Positions 63,305 to 64,000 of a stretch of 64,000 bases of DNA are shown piece by piece (within the stretch, counting starts at the first letter, position 1; each line of letters opens with the position of its first letter). The notes below the pieces were generated by a model. That model ran no database searches. It saw only the letters and a list, made by a program, of their open reading frames with translations, and had not been told where the DNA came from. This stretch comes from Dokdonella sp. Lineage in GTDB: Bacteria; Pseudomonadota; Gammaproteobacteria; Xanthomonadales; Rhodanobacteraceae. The position numbers and the translations under genes are program-made. The stretch lies in the NCBI GenBank assembly GCA_024707225.1, contig JANQAE010000004.1, positions 744,001-808,000 on the forward strand. Reading direction: 5' to 3'.

Positions 63305-64000
63305 CGCTACGATTCTTCCTGCTGGCCGCGCTGATGACCGTGGCCGCCCTGGCGCTCGTCGTGGTGCCGCTGCTGCGGCGCCGCGGCACGACCGCCGGCC
63401 CCGACATGCGCTCGCTGCGCGCACTCGACCAGGCCCATGCCGCCGGCGTGATCAGCGCCGAGGAGTACGCCGCCAAGCGCGCCGCCCTGCCCGAGGTCGC
63501 AACCGCGGCCGGCACGCCGAACCGGCCCGCCTTCGTGACGGTGCTGCTGGTCGCGCTGCTGCTGCCGCTCAGCGCGATCGTGCTGTACCGGACGATCGGC
63601 ACGCCCGAGGCGCTCGATCCGGCCGCGCTTACCGTCGCCGCACCCGGCGGCGAACACGGCATCAGCATGGATCAGGCCGTCGCCGGCCTGGTCGCCAAGC
63701 TCCAGCAGAATCCCGACGACGCGACCGGCTGGGCGCTGCTCGGCCGCGCCTATCAGGCGATGCAGCGCTTCGCCGAATCGCGCGACGCGCTCGAGCGCGC
63801 GCGCCGGCTGCAGCCCGACGACCGGGACCTGCAGGTCGAATACGCGCAGGCGCTCGCGCTGGCGAGCCCCGAGCAGCGGATCGACGGCGAGTCGCGCCGC
63901 CTGCTCGACGAGGTGGTCGCGGCCGACCCCAACCATCAGCGCGCACTGTGGCTGATCGGCATCAGCGAGTACCAGGCCCAGCGCTACGCCGAGGCGATCG
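63301..64000 (+). CDS. ccmI: CcmI TPR-containing chaperone (3' end outside window)
   Basis: About 233 codons are visible from GTG 63301. Two N-terminal membrane segments (FFLLAALMTVAALALVVVPLL; VTVLLVALLLPLSAIVLYRT) flank a short cytoplasmic loop with the DMRSLRALDQAHAAG segment. A TPR-like region follows (MDQAVAGLVAKLQQNPDDAT, WALLGRAYQAMQRFAESRDAL). CcmI holds apocytochrome c C-termini for heme attachment. The frame runs off the right edge. Confidence 0.94.
   Translation, partial: MTLRFFLLAALMTVAALALVVVPLLRRRGTTAGPDMRSLRALDQAHAAGVISAEEYAAKRAALPEVATAAGTPNRPAFVTVLLVALLLPLSAIVLYRTIGTPEALDPAALTVAAPGGEHGISMDQAVAGLVAKLQQNPDDATGWALLGRAYQAMQRFAESRDALERARRLQPDDRDLQVEYAQALALASPEQRIDGESRRLLDEVVAADPNHQRALWLIGISEYQAQRYAEAI

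Overview
The window is high-GC DNA (about 70% by eye) from a gammaproteobacterium. The best guess is the Xanthomonadales, near Rhodanobacteraceae such as Dokdonella. The reasons are a bacterial type A RNase P RNA, a System I (Ccm) cytochrome c maturation operon, ECF sigma factors paired with Ser/Thr kinases, and many secreted proteins ending in a tail of the type LFADGFE. No tRNA, rRNA, CRISPR array or prophage is visible. The genus call is inference.

Layout. 1-4616: an FG-GAP secreted protein cut by the window edge, fructose-1,6-bisphosphatase, an SGNH-type hydrolase with a histone-H1-like tail, and a 2OG-Fe(II) oxygenase. 4738-8562: a phosphosignalling operon (sensor kinase, Rcp1-type receiver, hybrid receiver-kinase-receiver). 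8787-11519: UPF0114 membrane protein, patatin-like phospholipase and WYL regulator. 11636-11995: rnpB. 12439-14972: two coupled secreted proteins (beta-helix and kelch). 15122-18473: first ECF sigma/kinase/TPR module. 18590-23954: a possible acetyltransferase, a hydrolase remnant, two tandem secreted propeller-like paralogues, DUF1428 and YceH. 23955-25373: a repeat-rich convergent gap holding an rtcB tail remnant. 25374-30242: aldo/keto reductase, flavin reductase-like protein and an MrfAB-type helicase/exonuclease operon. 30374-31600: a secreted metzincin. 32643-35952: second sigma/kinase module. 36145-40867: secreted proteins and a cysteine-dioxygenase-like cupin. 40927-45308: third module, with kinase first and sigma second. 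46587-53253: degenerate IS3 pieces, two immunity candidates and a large Rhs toxin gene. 53672-64000: ccmABCDE and ccmFGHI, separated by a bufferin-type copper RiPP cluster (DoxX, BufA2-like peptide, DUF692 MNIO enzyme, DUF2063 partner) and an AraC regulator.

How it fits together. Three copies of an ECF-sigma/transmembrane-kinase signalling cassette are interspersed with at least eight secreted proteins sharing a C-terminal F-x-[DNS]-[GD]-[FY] tail. That tail could be a sorting or processing signal not tied to known systems, but no dedicated processing enzyme is evident here. The ccm locus is split by a copper-buffering RiPP operon, joining two periplasmic metal-thiol chemistries in one locus.

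Caution. Five otherwise intact genes or remnants are interrupted by apparent single-base frameshifts in G/C-rich runs: two kinases, rhs, bufC, and the hydrolase remnant. Sequence error, real mutation and recoding cannot be told apart from the sequence alone.
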